Source of the DNA: Methylobacterium organophilum
GTDB taxonomy: Bacteria > Pseudomonadota > Alphaproteobacteria > Rhizobiales > Beijerinckiaceae
NCBI RefSeq assembly: GCF_022179465.1
Contig: NZ_BPQV01000001.1
Coordinates: 1-64,000 of the forward strand
Reading direction: 5' to 3'
DNA length: 64,000 nucleotides
Shown: in pieces, positions 37,314 to 49,316 of the stretch
How positions within the stretch are numbered: position 1 is the stretch's first letter
How the letters are laid out: every line of letters begins with the position of its first letter
Notes under the pieces: model-generated
Told to the model about the DNA's origin: nothing
The model's database searches: none
Seen by the model: the letters and a program-made list of their open reading frames with translations, nothing else
Translations under genes and position numbers: made by a program

Positions 37314-38048
37314 ATGAAGATCCGTGACCAGGAAACGACCACCTCCTCCCCCTCCCTCGACGATGCCGCCCGGGCAGCATCGTGCCGCCAGGTGCCGCCG
37401 GACGCGCACGGCCGGTGCGTGCCCGTGAGCGCCCCCTCCCCGCGTGCGCTGGCGTGCGTAGGCATCAGCCAGGCAGCCCTCGCCGTTCGCGTCGCGGACC
37501 TCGGCCTCGATGTCGTCCACATGACGCTGGCCCGCGACGAGAGCACGGGCCTGGTCGTCGCCGCGGCCCTCGACGCGGCGCGGCGCCGGCCGGTCGATGT
37601 CCTCGGGCTGTTCGGTGACGGCTCGGGCACGGCAGGCGGGCTCGGTGCCGTCTGGCCGTGCCTGGGCGTGCCGGAAGTCATCGTGGTGGACCACGCCGTC
37701 GGGTACCATGACACGGGCTTCCACGAGGCCGCGTGGCGGATGGGGATCCAGGTCCTGCACCGGCCCGCACGTGCACTGCCGGGACAAGCGCACCTCAACG
37801 CCCTGTTGGGCCGGTCCGGGTCCTGTCGCGACGGTCAAGGGCGAAGCGCCGTCACCATGGCGGCGCTCGTCGGCGCGGTGCATGCCTGGATCGCCGCCTG
37901 CTACGCGTCCCCGCGCGGTCGTGACGTGGACGCGGTGCGGACCGCGCCGCCCGCCGTCCCGCCGGGAGCGTCACGGGCCCACGCCTGGACGTTGCGGGGC
38001 AAGGCCGGCCGGAACCTGGTTGGCCGGATGGCGGCCGGCCGCCGCTAG
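37314..38048 (+). CDS. hypothetical protein, unknown family
   Basis: 244 residues from ATG 37314 with GGAG seven bases upstream. Residues about 40-190 alternate hydrophobic strands and helices (LACVGISQAALAVRVADLGL, VDVLGLFGDGSGTAGGL, PEVIVVDHAVGYHDTGFHEA), suggesting a Rossmann-like alpha/beta fold. The C-terminus is basic and Pro/Ala-rich. No catalytic motif is identified. It is one of a run of orphan genes between two tnpB relics. Confidence 0.5.
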   Translation: MKIRDQETTTSSPSLDDAARAASCRQVPPDAHGRCVPVSAPSPRALACVGISQAALAVRVADLGLDVVHMTLARDESTGLVVAAALDAARRRPVDVLGLFGDGSGTAGGLGAVWPCLGVPEVIVVDHAVGYHDTGFHEAAWRMGIQVLHRPARALPGQAHLNALLGRSGSCRDGQGRSAVTMAALVGAVHAWIAACYASPRGRDVDAVRTAPPAVPPGASRAHAWTLRGKAGRNLVGRMAAGRR

Positions 38049-39150
38049 GCCCGGCAGGGCCCTGGACCCGCCGGCGCTCGTCGGGCCCGAGCGTCCGACC
38101 CGGAGAGCCAAGCGCCCCCGATTCAGGGGCCGGTGTCCCTGCTCCGCGGCCCCCGGATACGGGGCCGCGGCATGCCCTCGCCTCGGGGCGCCAGCCGTCG
38201 GGGGCAGGCCGCTCGCATGACGCAACCGGCGAGCTGCCTGAAGGCGTCAATGTCGAGGAAACCAGGGCCGTGAGAAGGCGTGCACGAGCGTCGCCCTCCT
38301 CGTGGCAGCCATGCACCGCCCGCCACCGGCGCGACCGCGGCCCCGCCGGGCCCGTCCCAGCCCCCGGCCGGTCGATGATGCGAAACGCCCGGCGCCTCGT
38401 CTGCTCGTCGAGATGCACGTGCCCGCCTTGGGCGGCCCGGGCACGGGTCACGGTCCGTGACCTGGGCGCCTTCGCCGAGCCATGACACCTCCGCCAGGCG
38501 GGGTACGGGTCCGGTCAACATCGGTCGCGGCTCGGGCCCCTCCGACCAAGTCGGCGCGAGCCGGCCCGCGCAATCCGCCACCCAGCCTCCGGCCCAGGTA
38601 CCCTCCTCGCTTACGCCGCGGGCCCGGAAGGACCCGCCGGCTTCCGCTCGCCCGACAAGGAGGAGGCGCGGGCCGGTGGCCGACCGGTGCGTGCTTCGGA
38701 GGGCCAGCTGGCCGACGAACCCGCCGGGCGCCGCGCCATGCTCGACCGTGGGCTCCCCCCCAAGCAGAGCCCTGATACAGGTCGCGGGTTCCGGGCGGCT
38801 GTGAGACACGCGGAGGGTTCAGACCCCGGTCGACTCCCGGTCCACGTCACCGCCCTCCCCGAGCTTCGCCGGACTGGGGCTGGGCCTGAGAGCTGCGCAA
38901 TCCTGTGGCTGCCCGGGCCAGGTCTGGCTTGGCACGCGCCTCTCCCCTCGCGGACTCCTGGCCGAAGATCGGGGTGGCGGGTCGCAGCTTGTCCCTTTCA
39001 CGACCGCCCGGACGATCAACGCGTGCTCCCGGGCGGAGCAGCACTCTGTCGATTCGGGCCGGCGCCACTCGCAAGCGGCGGTCCCGGCGGGCCCCGCTGG
39101 GGTGCCCGATCCCCGGCGGCGCGGCTCCGTCCCAACCCTCCGGTGCTCGC
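38049..39150. other. 1.1-kb stretch without a credible gene
   Basis: Long open frames occur on both strands because of the GC content, but none has a ribosome site, domain motif or natural composition. It may be decayed sequence. Confidence 0.5.
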
Positions 39151-40539
39151 ATGTCTCCTTCCGGCCACGTCCCGTATGCCTCGAACGCGCCCGACGCTTC
39201 TGCCGCCGGCATGCCCTCCGTCCCGGAAGGGGAAATCCGGCGGGCGATGCGGGCCGTCGTCGCGGTTTGTCCGCCCGAATCGGGCATGATCCTGAACGTG
39301 TTGCTGGACAACCTTCTCACCGCCAGCCGAGCGGGAGGCATCCTGCGGTCCAAGCTGCACGGCCTGGACGTCGGGTTGCGCAAGCACCTCAGGCAAACGT
39401 GGCTCGACGGGGTCGTCGTGCCGCTCGCGAGGACGCGCAACCCACTCCATCGCGCCGCCTCCTCCGCCCTGCCGCAACTGCGGGACCCACGGGACGTCTC
39501 CGGCCTCCTCGCGGCGGTGAGACAGATCGCGGGCGAGGTCCCGGAGCACACCACGGCGCGGGAGCACCTCGACGGCGCCGTCCGCTTCCTGGAAGCGCTC
39601 CCGATCCTGATGCGCGCGGTCGAGGCCCTCGAAGCCCGGACCTTCGCCCAGGGTGCGGGCCGCTCGCGAGCGGTCGGGTACAATTCGGGCGCACGCGACG
39701 ACACGCGTGCCCGTCAGGTGCGGTCGGCCGCCCATGAGTTCCGCAAAGCGGCGAGGAAGGCGCTCGCGCCCCTCGTGCTGCGCCTGGCGGACGCCGTCTT
39801 CGAGGCGGAGCTCGGAGCGGTCCGGAGCGCCGCGTTCGCCCGAGCCGCGCCGGTCCTGCGGTCACCCCCGGTCGGCGGTCCGAGGAAGCGGGGCTTGGCG
39901 GGGCCACCCTGGCGCCGTCGCCTGCTCGACGGGCTGCAGGGCGATATCTGGGGCGGCTTCGGAGCGGCGCTGGAAACCGTGCTGCGGCGCCATCCCGGGC
40001 TGGAGGTCACGGAGATCGCCGTCGACCGCAGCGGCGACCTGTGCGGGCGGGCTCGGGCGGTCCTGACGCGGCACGGGGTCCGGTTTGCGGTCGCCACCTG
40101 CTTCGACCTTCAGGTCGGCTCGATGCGGCACAGGGCGGAGGATCTCGTCGGACCGGGCCACCGGGTCGACCAGCCCACCTGGGCCGAGGTGGACGCGTGT
40201 CTCGACGCTCATGTTCCGCCGGAACTCGACACCGCCTCCTTCCGCCTGATGCGCCACATCCTGCAACGGGACGGTGGCGACGGCTTCGTGCTCGATGCCT
40301 ATGCGGAGGACCAGCTCGTGATCGCCTGCCGCGCCGGTGGCCGGCTTCCGGAAGAATTCGCGGACTGGCTCGTCGAGGCCGCAGACGCGTTGGGGGTGAC
40401 CCTGAGGTTCGCCGCGGACGACGGTGGCCCACCGGTTGCCGAACTGGCGCGCGTCGGCTTCGCGTGGGCGGAGGGAAAGGAGCGGTTCTTCATGACGCGG
40501 TCGGCCGTGCCCGACCCGGGAACCGGCCCCCTGCCCTGA
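39151..40539 (+). CDS. hypothetical protein of 462 residues
   Basis: The start is placed at ATG 39151 (MSPSGHVPYASNAPDAS); ATG 39211 is an alternative and neither has a strong ribosome site. The N-terminal half is helical (IRRAMRAVVAVCPPESGMIL, REHLDGAVRFLEALPILMRA). The C-terminal half is mixed alpha/beta (FRLMRHILQRDGGDGFVLDA, PEEFADWLVEAADALGVTLR). No family or catalytic motif is recognised. The stop codon abuts a degraded tnpB element, so the natural C-terminus may have been altered by that insertion. Confidence 0.5.
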   Translation: MSPSGHVPYASNAPDASAAGMPSVPEGEIRRAMRAVVAVCPPESGMILNVLLDNLLTASRAGGILRSKLHGLDVGLRKHLRQTWLDGVVVPLARTRNPLHRAASSALPQLRDPRDVSGLLAAVRQIAGEVPEHTTAREHLDGAVRFLEALPILMRAVEALEARTFAQGAGRSRAVGYNSGARDDTRARQVRSAAHEFRKAARKALAPLVLRLADAVFEAELGAVRSAAFARAAPVLRSPPVGGPRKRGLAGPPWRRRLLDGLQGDIWGGFGAALETVLRRHPGLEVTEIAVDRSGDLCGRARAVLTRHGVRFAVATCFDLQVGSMRHRAEDLVGPGHRVDQPTWAEVDACLDAHVPPELDTASFRLMRHILQRDGGDGFVLDAYAEDQLVIACRAGGRLPEEFADWLVEAADALGVTLRFAADDGGPPVAELARVGFAWAEGKERFFMTRSAVPDPGTGPLP

Positions 40540-40540
40540 G

Positions 40541-41060
40541 CGGCGTGGTGCCACCACCACGCTCGCGCTCTCGACCGGCCAGCGAACGACGCTGCCCGAG
40601 AGCCTGGGGCGGATCGAGGCGCGGAAGTGGAAGGCGCAGAAGGTCGTCTCGCGTCGCAAGCGCGGCTCGAACCGACGCCGCCGGGCCCAAGTTCGCGTCG
40701 CGCGCCTGCAGGCGCGGCAGGCCCGCATCCGGCGCGACTTCCACCATCGCGAGGCCCTGGGCGTCGCCCGCCGCTTCGGCGTCGGCCGAGGAGCCGGGCC
40801 GCAACGTCCGGCAGAAGGCAGGGCTGAACGGCGCCATCCTGAACGCGCGCTGGCATCAGTTCGCGACGATCCTGAGCTACAAGATTGAGGAGAGAGGCGG
40901 TCAGGTCGCGACCGTTCCGGCTCGGTTCACGAGCCAGACCTGCGCCGCGTGCGGCGTCGTGGATGCGAGGAGCCGCGGGAGCCAAGCGCGCTGTCGACTG
41001 GAGGGGACCTCGCGGTTCCCGAAAATCCCCGTCGTTCACGGCGGGGAAGATGTTAGGGTG
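40541..41060 (+). pseudogene. tnpB: second tnpB relic with right-end hairpin
   Basis: Pieces of a TnpB coding sequence survive in different frames: TTTLALSTGQRTTLPES, then KVVSRRKRGSNRRRRAQVRV, then after a frameshift PGRNVRQKAGLNGAILNARW and FTSQTCAACGVVDAR from the zinc finger. The N-terminal third and the second Cys pair are missing. The end (CCCCGTCGTTCACGGCGGGG, about 41026-41045) is a hairpin like those at the right ends of IS200/IS605 elements. Not functional. Confidence 0.75.
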
Positions 41061-41091
41061 TTGTCGAGCTTAGATGCCAGGGGGAGCTGAC

Positions 41092-41613
41092 ATGGTGATC
41101 GTCAGGATGCCGGGTGGCGATGTCGAGTCTATCGCTCCGGACGAGCTGCTCTGGATGCGGCAGGCCTTTGACCACGAGTTCAAGGATGCGGTGATGCTCC
41201 GCATCACGGGTGACCGGATCTATTCCGTGGAAACGGTGGCGTCCCTGGCCGCGAAGTTCGCCGCAGCCGGGGCCGCCATGGCTCGGCTGACCCCTCCCGA
41301 GGGCGCCATCGAGATGATGGTCAGCGCCGAACGGGTCCGCGAGGTCGAGCCGCCGAGCCCCGCCATCCACCACGAGGGTGCCGGATCGGTCCTCAAGTTC
41401 GGTCCCAAGCTGATGCTCGCCGTGCGTGAGAGCGAGGCCCAGGCGAAGTCCATCCTGGCTGAGGCGGTTAAGGGTCGGCCGCCGGCACCTGCGGCATTGG
41501 CGGCGGCGGCCCTGGGAGGCGCCATCGTCGGTGCTGCGGTCGCCGTAGCTGTGACGGCGCCGGGCGCGGGAGGCCCGGATCCCGAGGCACAGGAACGCCC
41601 GGGACCAGCATGA
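41092..41613 (+). CDS. hypothetical protein with C-terminal membrane helix
   Basis: 173 residues from ATG 41092, with GGGGGAG six bases upstream; ATG 41074 is the longer option. The sequence is soluble-looking up to about residue 135 (DAVMLRITGDRIYSVETVAS, LKFGPKLMLAVRESEAQAKS). It then has a small-residue hydrophobic helix (ALAAAALGGAIVGAAVAVAV) and a short acidic tail, so it could be tail-anchored or membrane-associated. No family is recognised. It starts right after the second tnpB relic. Confidence 0.5.
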   Translation: MVIVRMPGGDVESIAPDELLWMRQAFDHEFKDAVMLRITGDRIYSVETVASLAAKFAAAGAAMARLTPPEGAIEMMVSAERVREVEPPSPAIHHEGAGSVLKFGPKLMLAVRESEAQAKSILAEAVKGRPPAPAALAAAALGGAIVGAAVAVAVTAPGAGGPDPEAQERPGPA

Positions 41614-42092
41614 GAGCCACGGCGGATCGCCCGGCCCGCTCGTGCCCCCTCGCCCGGCCCGCCATCCATGTGCCGCCGGGGCGGGGGCCGCTGTGTCCGC
41701 GCACCGGGAGTGACAGCCGGCGGGCCACAGGTGGCGATGCAAGCGACGCGCGACCGCGCGCCGCCTCCGGTACGGGACGGCCCAGGGCTTTGAGCAGGAC
41801 ACGCCGGTCGGGCAGATCTCCGGCATGAGCCGCCCCTCCGGGTTCGGTGGGGACGGGGCGAGGCAGGGACCTCCGGATGGGCCGGCCAACACCGATTTCG
41901 TTCTCTCTATGTTCCAATCTTGGAGCGCCTGCCCTAGTGTCTTGCTGGCGCGAGCGGCACCGTACCGAACGGAATCCGTGGACAACCGCAGGATCCTGGC
42001 GTGACGCGTCGGAGGGCCGGAACGTAGACCGGGGCGCACGGTGTTGTGGGTGGGCGATGGACCGGGCGTCCTCGCCGCAACGGGATCGAAGG
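41614..42092. other. 479-bp gap upstream of the dGTPase gene
   Basis: No gene is seen. The dGTPase frame is open back to 41847 without a ribosome site, so a longer start is unlikely. A promoter is expected here, but none is recognised. Confidence 0.5.
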
Positions 42093-43538
42093 ATGGCCGA
42101 TCAACTCGACTGGAGACGCCTCCTCAACGCGCAGCGGCGCAAGGGAAAGGCCGCAGGCAGAGCCTACACGGCGCGGCTGGGCGAGGACCGGACCGAGCAC
42201 GAACGTGACCACGACCGTATCCTGTTCTCGACCCCGGTGCGGCGCCTCCAGGACAAGACGCAGGTCTTCCCGTTGGAACGCAACGACAGCGTCCGCACCC
42301 GGCTAACCCACAGCCACGAGGTGGCGAACATGGCGCGGAGCATGGGAACCACCCTCGCCTTCGTGCACGGCGGGGCGCTGGGTTTCCCCGGGGAGGTCGA
42401 GCCCCTGCGCAACGTGCCCGCCCTCCTGGAGGCCATCGGGCTCGCCCACGACCTCGGCAATCCGCCGTTCGGACATCAGGGCGAGACCGCGATCCAAACC
42501 TGGGTGAAGCGGCACTCCGTGCCGCGCAAGGATGACCCGGCCTCGTTCGACATCTTCGACGCGCCGGACCTGAGCGAGCCGATGCGCCGTGATTTCCTGA
42601 AATTCGAGGGCAACGCGCAGGCGTTCAGGCTGCTGACGCGATTGCAGATCCTGAACGACGACTTCGGCCTGAACATGACCTATGCCTTCCTGGCGGCCCT
42701 GATGAAGTATCCCGTGCCGTCGGACGCGGTCGACAAGACCTCCCAGGCAAGGAAGAAGTTCAACTTCTTCCAGTCGGAGGCCGAGATCGCCGCCGAGGTC
42801 TGGGCCGAGACCGGCTTGCGGGAGGGCGTCCGCCATCCCCTGACCTTCGTGATGGAGGCTTGCGACGACATCGCCTACTCGGTGGTGGACGTCGAGGACG
42901 CGGCCAAGAAGAAGCTGATCAACTTCAACGTGCTCATGGCTTGGCTGCGTCACGACGCGTGCGACGACGAGTTGACGCTCGACGTCTGCGAGCGGGCCGA
43001 GCGCAGCCACGCCGAGTTCCGGGACGCGGGATTGTCGCCCGGGGAACTCGACGACATCTCGATGCAGATGTTCCGCGTGGACGCCATCGGGAAGATGGTG
43101 CGGGCCGCGGTTGGGGCGTTCGTGGCGAACCGGGATGCCATCATGGCCGGCGCGTTCGACAGGGAGCTGATGGCGGCCTCCGAGGCGGTCGTGCTGTGGA
43201 CCTCGTTGAAGCGCTTCGCCAAGTTTCACGTCTACCGCCACCGCAGCGTCCTCGAAGTCGAGCTCGACGGGCACCGGACCGTTCACGAGCTCATGGACAT
43301 GTTCTGGAAGGCCATCATCGAGCGCAAGGATCCGGACGACCTGCGCTCCGACCGCGAGGCGTTGCCGGCCTACGTGTATTCCCGGATCTCGGAGAACTAC
43401 CGGCGCGTGGCCGAGTCGCCCGGGAACGCGATGCCGATGCGCTACCGCGAACTGCAGCTCGTCACCGACATGATCTCGGGTATGACCGACACGTTCGCGG
43501 TGTCCCTGCGCGACGACCTGAGGCGGCACCATGGCTGA
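42093..43538 (+). CDS. dGTP triphosphohydrolase-like HD-domain protein
   Basis: 481 residues from ATG 42093 (MADQLDWRRLLNAQ); ATG 42057 would add 12 residues. The start matches E. coli-type Dgt: RILFSTPVRRLQDKTQVFPL, then RNDSVRTRLTHSHEV with the first metal His (His73), and AIGLAHDLGNPPFGHQGE with the HD pair (His119, Asp120). The family hydrolyses dGTP or other dNTPs to nucleoside and triphosphate, and dGTPases of this kind are known phage-defence effectors that starve replication. The gene overlaps the following nucleotidyltransferase by 8 bp, so the two are coupled. Substrate specificity cannot be read. Confidence 0.88.
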   Translation: MADQLDWRRLLNAQRRKGKAAGRAYTARLGEDRTEHERDHDRILFSTPVRRLQDKTQVFPLERNDSVRTRLTHSHEVANMARSMGTTLAFVHGGALGFPGEVEPLRNVPALLEAIGLAHDLGNPPFGHQGETAIQTWVKRHSVPRKDDPASFDIFDAPDLSEPMRRDFLKFEGNAQAFRLLTRLQILNDDFGLNMTYAFLAALMKYPVPSDAVDKTSQARKKFNFFQSEAEIAAEVWAETGLREGVRHPLTFVMEACDDIAYSVVDVEDAAKKKLINFNVLMAWLRHDACDDELTLDVCERAERSHAEFRDAGLSPGELDDISMQMFRVDAIGKMVRAAVGAFVANRDAIMAGAFDRELMAASEAVVLWTSLKRFAKFHVYRHRSVLEVELDGHRTVHELMDMFWKAIIERKDPDDLRSDREALPAYVYSRISENYRRVAESPGNAMPMRYRELQLVTDMISGMTDTFAVSLRDDLRRHHG

Positions 43539-44376
43539 CCTTGGCTCCCCCGTCCGCGACGGCGCTGAGCTGTGCCGGCGGATGCAGGCGTTCCTGGCGG
43601 ACGAGGCTCGCGGGGGCCCCGAGATCGCGGATCTGATCGGCCATCTCGGGCAGGTGGGCGAGGTTGCGATCTTCGGCGGCATGGCCCGGGATATCGCCCG
43701 GGGCGGGGCTGCGGCCTTCGCATCGGACGTGGACCTGGTCGTGCACGCGCCGCCGGAGCGCTTGGCGGAGCTGATGCGGGACGGCGCGGCCGTTCGGAAC
43801 CGCTTCGGCGGCTACCGCATCGCCGGGCGCCGCCACTCGTACGACGTCTGGGCCCTACCCTCCACCTGGGCGGTCCAGTCCGGGCACGTGCAGGCCGCCC
43901 ACCTGACCGACCTGGTGCACACCACCTTCTTCGACTGCGACGCCGTGCTTTACCTGTGCGGCTCCCGCCGGGTTCACCACGGACCGCGTTTCACCGCCTG
44001 GCTGCGCGACGCCATCGTCGACACCAACCTGGAGGAGAACCCGAACCCGCACGGGGTCGTGGCCCGCGCGTTACGGATCCTCCTCGAACATCGGCAGGCC
44101 GTCGGGCCCGGCTTGGAGAGGTATCTCCGCAGGATGGCCAAGGGGCACGCGGGCTGCCTCGATGGGGACCTCGCATCACGCCTGTCACGCATCCTCGCAG
44201 GCCTGCGCCCGCTGCCCGACGGCCTGGGAGCCACGGCCGCCGCGCGGCACCCGGGTGCGGGTGGTGAGGCGCCCGGGCGGGGCGAGCGGGACCGGGCGAA
44301 CCGGCATGGCTGCCCCGACCGTTCCCATGTTCCGTGGCCGGCGCCGGGGCGGTTGAGGTGTCCCGGATCATCCTGA
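43531..44376 (+). CDS. nucleotidyltransferase-like partner of the dGTPase
   Basis: 281 residues, ATG inside the end of the dGTPase gene. The N-terminal half has a polymerase-beta-type motif: EVAIFGGMARDIARGG (Gly49-Gly50, Arg53-Asp54) followed by SDVDLVVHAPPERL (Asp66, Asp68), the G-G-x-x-R-D and D-x-D layout of CCA-adding/poly(A)-polymerase-like enzymes. The middle third is helical. The last 60 residues are low-complexity Arg/Gly/Pro and may be a read-through extension. A real CCA enzyme is much longer, so this is an accessory transferase. Coupling with a dGTPase suggests a two-gene nucleotide-based module, perhaps toxin/antitoxin-like (inference). Confidence 0.65.
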   Translation: MADLGSPVRDGAELCRRMQAFLADEARGGPEIADLIGHLGQVGEVAIFGGMARDIARGGAAAFASDVDLVVHAPPERLAELMRDGAAVRNRFGGYRIAGRRHSYDVWALPSTWAVQSGHVQAAHLTDLVHTTFFDCDAVLYLCGSRRVHHGPRFTAWLRDAIVDTNLEENPNPHGVVARALRILLEHRQAVGPGLERYLRRMAKGHAGCLDGDLASRLSRILAGLRPLPDGLGATAAARHPGAGGEAPGRGERDRANRHGCPDRSHVPWPAPGRLRCPGSS

Positions 44377-45198
44377 TCCGGCCCGCGTGCTCCCGCGTTC
44401 GAGGCTGATGCGCCTCGCGAGTTGCCGGGCCCTATCCATGGAACCGGCCTTGCGCTGAGGTGGACGCCGCCACCCCTGGTCACCGGACCGAGGTTAAGCG
44501 TCAATCGCCCCATGGCAGCGCGCGGCGGGCCGCAAGGCATGGTGGCCGCGTGCGAGCATGGCCGTGTGGCGGCGCGTTTCCCGGACCGGAACGTCCTCGG
44601 AGAGGACCGGCCGACGGGGTACGACGCCGCGACGAGGAAGAAGGGCGCGGGCCTGTCGCCGCGCTCGTGGGTCCAAGACACGACGGTGATGCGTACTTCC
44701 TGACCGAAGGCGGGCCATTCGCACCTGACCTCGATTGCGGTCGAGTGTTCTATGAACCTGGCGAGGACTTCGGGATCATCAACGATCCGACGGACGGGCG
44801 CGACCCGCCGTTCAAGAGCGAGCCTGGCTCGTTGAGAAATGCTCGGCGACGGGTGAAGCCGAGAGGCCGATTTCCGGCCGACGTGCCTCCCGGTGGGCGT
44901 AGTTGGCGGGGCGCGGTGCATCCGGGGGGATGCCGCGGCCGCGCCGTTATTCACCAAGCTTTGCTATTTTCCCTACGCGTAAGCACCAGATTACCTTTAA
45001 GCAAAGACAGCCGACTGTCCGTGGATCTCCCGAACCAGGTGAGATCTCAAGCTGGCGTTGGCTTTCACGTCGGAAGTAGGCACTTGCGCCTGTCCCGTGC
45101 TATAACGAGCGCCACGGATGGCGCGCGCTCTTTTCGCCCTCGGTCTCGAACGCCAGCTGCCTGTTGAACGCACCAGGATGCCCGGGAAGAACACTTAA

Positions 45199-45250
45199 TC
45201 GCTTTCATAGGTCAGCCTATTCGCTTTGAAAGGCAGCCTAATCACTTTCC
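45199..45250 (-). repeat. tandem direct repeats resembling an IS end
   Basis: On the minus strand three units follow each other: AAAGTGATTAGGCTGCCTTTC, AAAGCGAATAGGCTGACCTATG (both written here in part) and AAAGCGATTAAG. Multiple roughly 21-base repeats are typical of transposase-binding ends such as those of the IS21 family, which I suspect but cannot confirm. No transposase gene remains. Confidence 0.5.
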
Positions 45251-45272
45251 CCCAGAGCCGCGAGGGTCGAAC

Positions 45273-45326
45273 TTCTCAGTAAATCCGGTCAAGTTACCCT
45301 TCCATAGGGTCAAACTTTACTGAGAA
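45273..45326. repeat. nested inverted repeat downstream of gyrB
   Basis: Outer arms TTCTCAGTAAA (45273-45283) and TTTACTGAGAA (45316-45326) are exact reverse complements. Inside them ACCCT and AGGGT flank a 5-base loop. GGTCAA-type direct repeats also occur. It begins 28 bp beyond the gyrB stop and could serve as its terminator or be a transposon end. Confidence 0.5.
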
Positions 45327-45353
45327 ATTACAGTCCGGACGCCGCCCTCTCGC

Positions 45354-48666
<3,313 letters not shown>

Positions 48667-48865
48667 GGCGGTCCCTGTGCGCGAAAGGCGCCCTGGCGGC
48701 GCGTCCTGCCGCCTTCTAGCGCGGAACGCCGGCCGGGGCATCCCGGGCCGGCGGCGTGACCGCCCGGCCACAAGGTGTCCCCATGCGCCCGGAACGCGCC
48801 GGCCAAGCGCGGCCGTGGCTGGCGGGCCCATCACGCGCCCGCTATCGCTGCCGCCGCGGAACGAA

Positions 48866-49243
48866 GTGGGGCACGTGGCGCAGCGCGGCATCATCGGAGC
48901 GGGGCTGATCCTCCTCGCGCTCTGGCTCCAGGCCCTGGCCCCCGCGGCCGCCCTGCGCGCCATGGCGCTCGCCGCCGATCCCGTCGCCCATGCCGTGATC
49001 TGCGGCCCTTCCGGCGCGGAGACGGACCCGGACGAGCCCGCCCAACAGGCCCCGCACGCCGCCTGCCAGCTCTGCGGCCTCTGCGCCGCGGGCCTGACCG
49101 GCGCCATCCTCCCGGCCGCGCCGCCCGCCCTGGCCGCCCCGTCCTGGCGGATCGCCGCCGCCTGGCCGATCCCGCCCCCGCCCGCCCGGATCGTTTCCGA
49201 CCATCCTTCCGGCCAGCCCCGCGCGCCGCCCGCCTTCGTCTGA
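48866..49243 (+). CDS. DUF2946-like small protein
   Basis: 125 residues with a GTG start (48866, or 48875); no ATG is near, so the start is uncertain. A hydrophobic N-terminal segment (GIIGAGLILLALWLQALAP) is followed by a paired-Cys region (CQLCGLCAAG) and a Pro-rich tail, the layout of DUF2946 proteins, which often precede TonB-dependent receptors for copper or iron. The TonB receptor gene follows 73 bp downstream, supporting the call. Function unknown. Confidence 0.6.
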   Translation: MGHVAQRGIIGAGLILLALWLQALAPAAALRAMALAADPVAHAVICGPSGAETDPDEPAQQAPHAACQLCGLCAAGLTGAILPAAPPALAAPSWRIAAAWPIPPPPARIVSDHPSGQPRAPPAFV

Positions 49244-49316
49244 TCGCCAGCGCCCTTCCCGACGCCCTCCGCGGCGGTGCCGCCCGCACGCCGCCGGATC
49301 AGACGAGTCTTCCCCG

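Larger units (their letters stand above)
44377..45353. other. 977-bp gene-free junction between accessory region and gyrB
   Basis: No credible gene. From about 44,940 the sequence becomes noticeably AT-richer than its surroundings and contains two repeat clusters (45199-45250 and 45273-45326). It looks like the remains of insertion sequences at the edge of core sequence. Confidence 0.55.

Noticed and set aside
38123-38809. 228-codon minus-strand frame in the 1.1-kb gap
   Set aside because: No ribosome site, no domain and biased composition.
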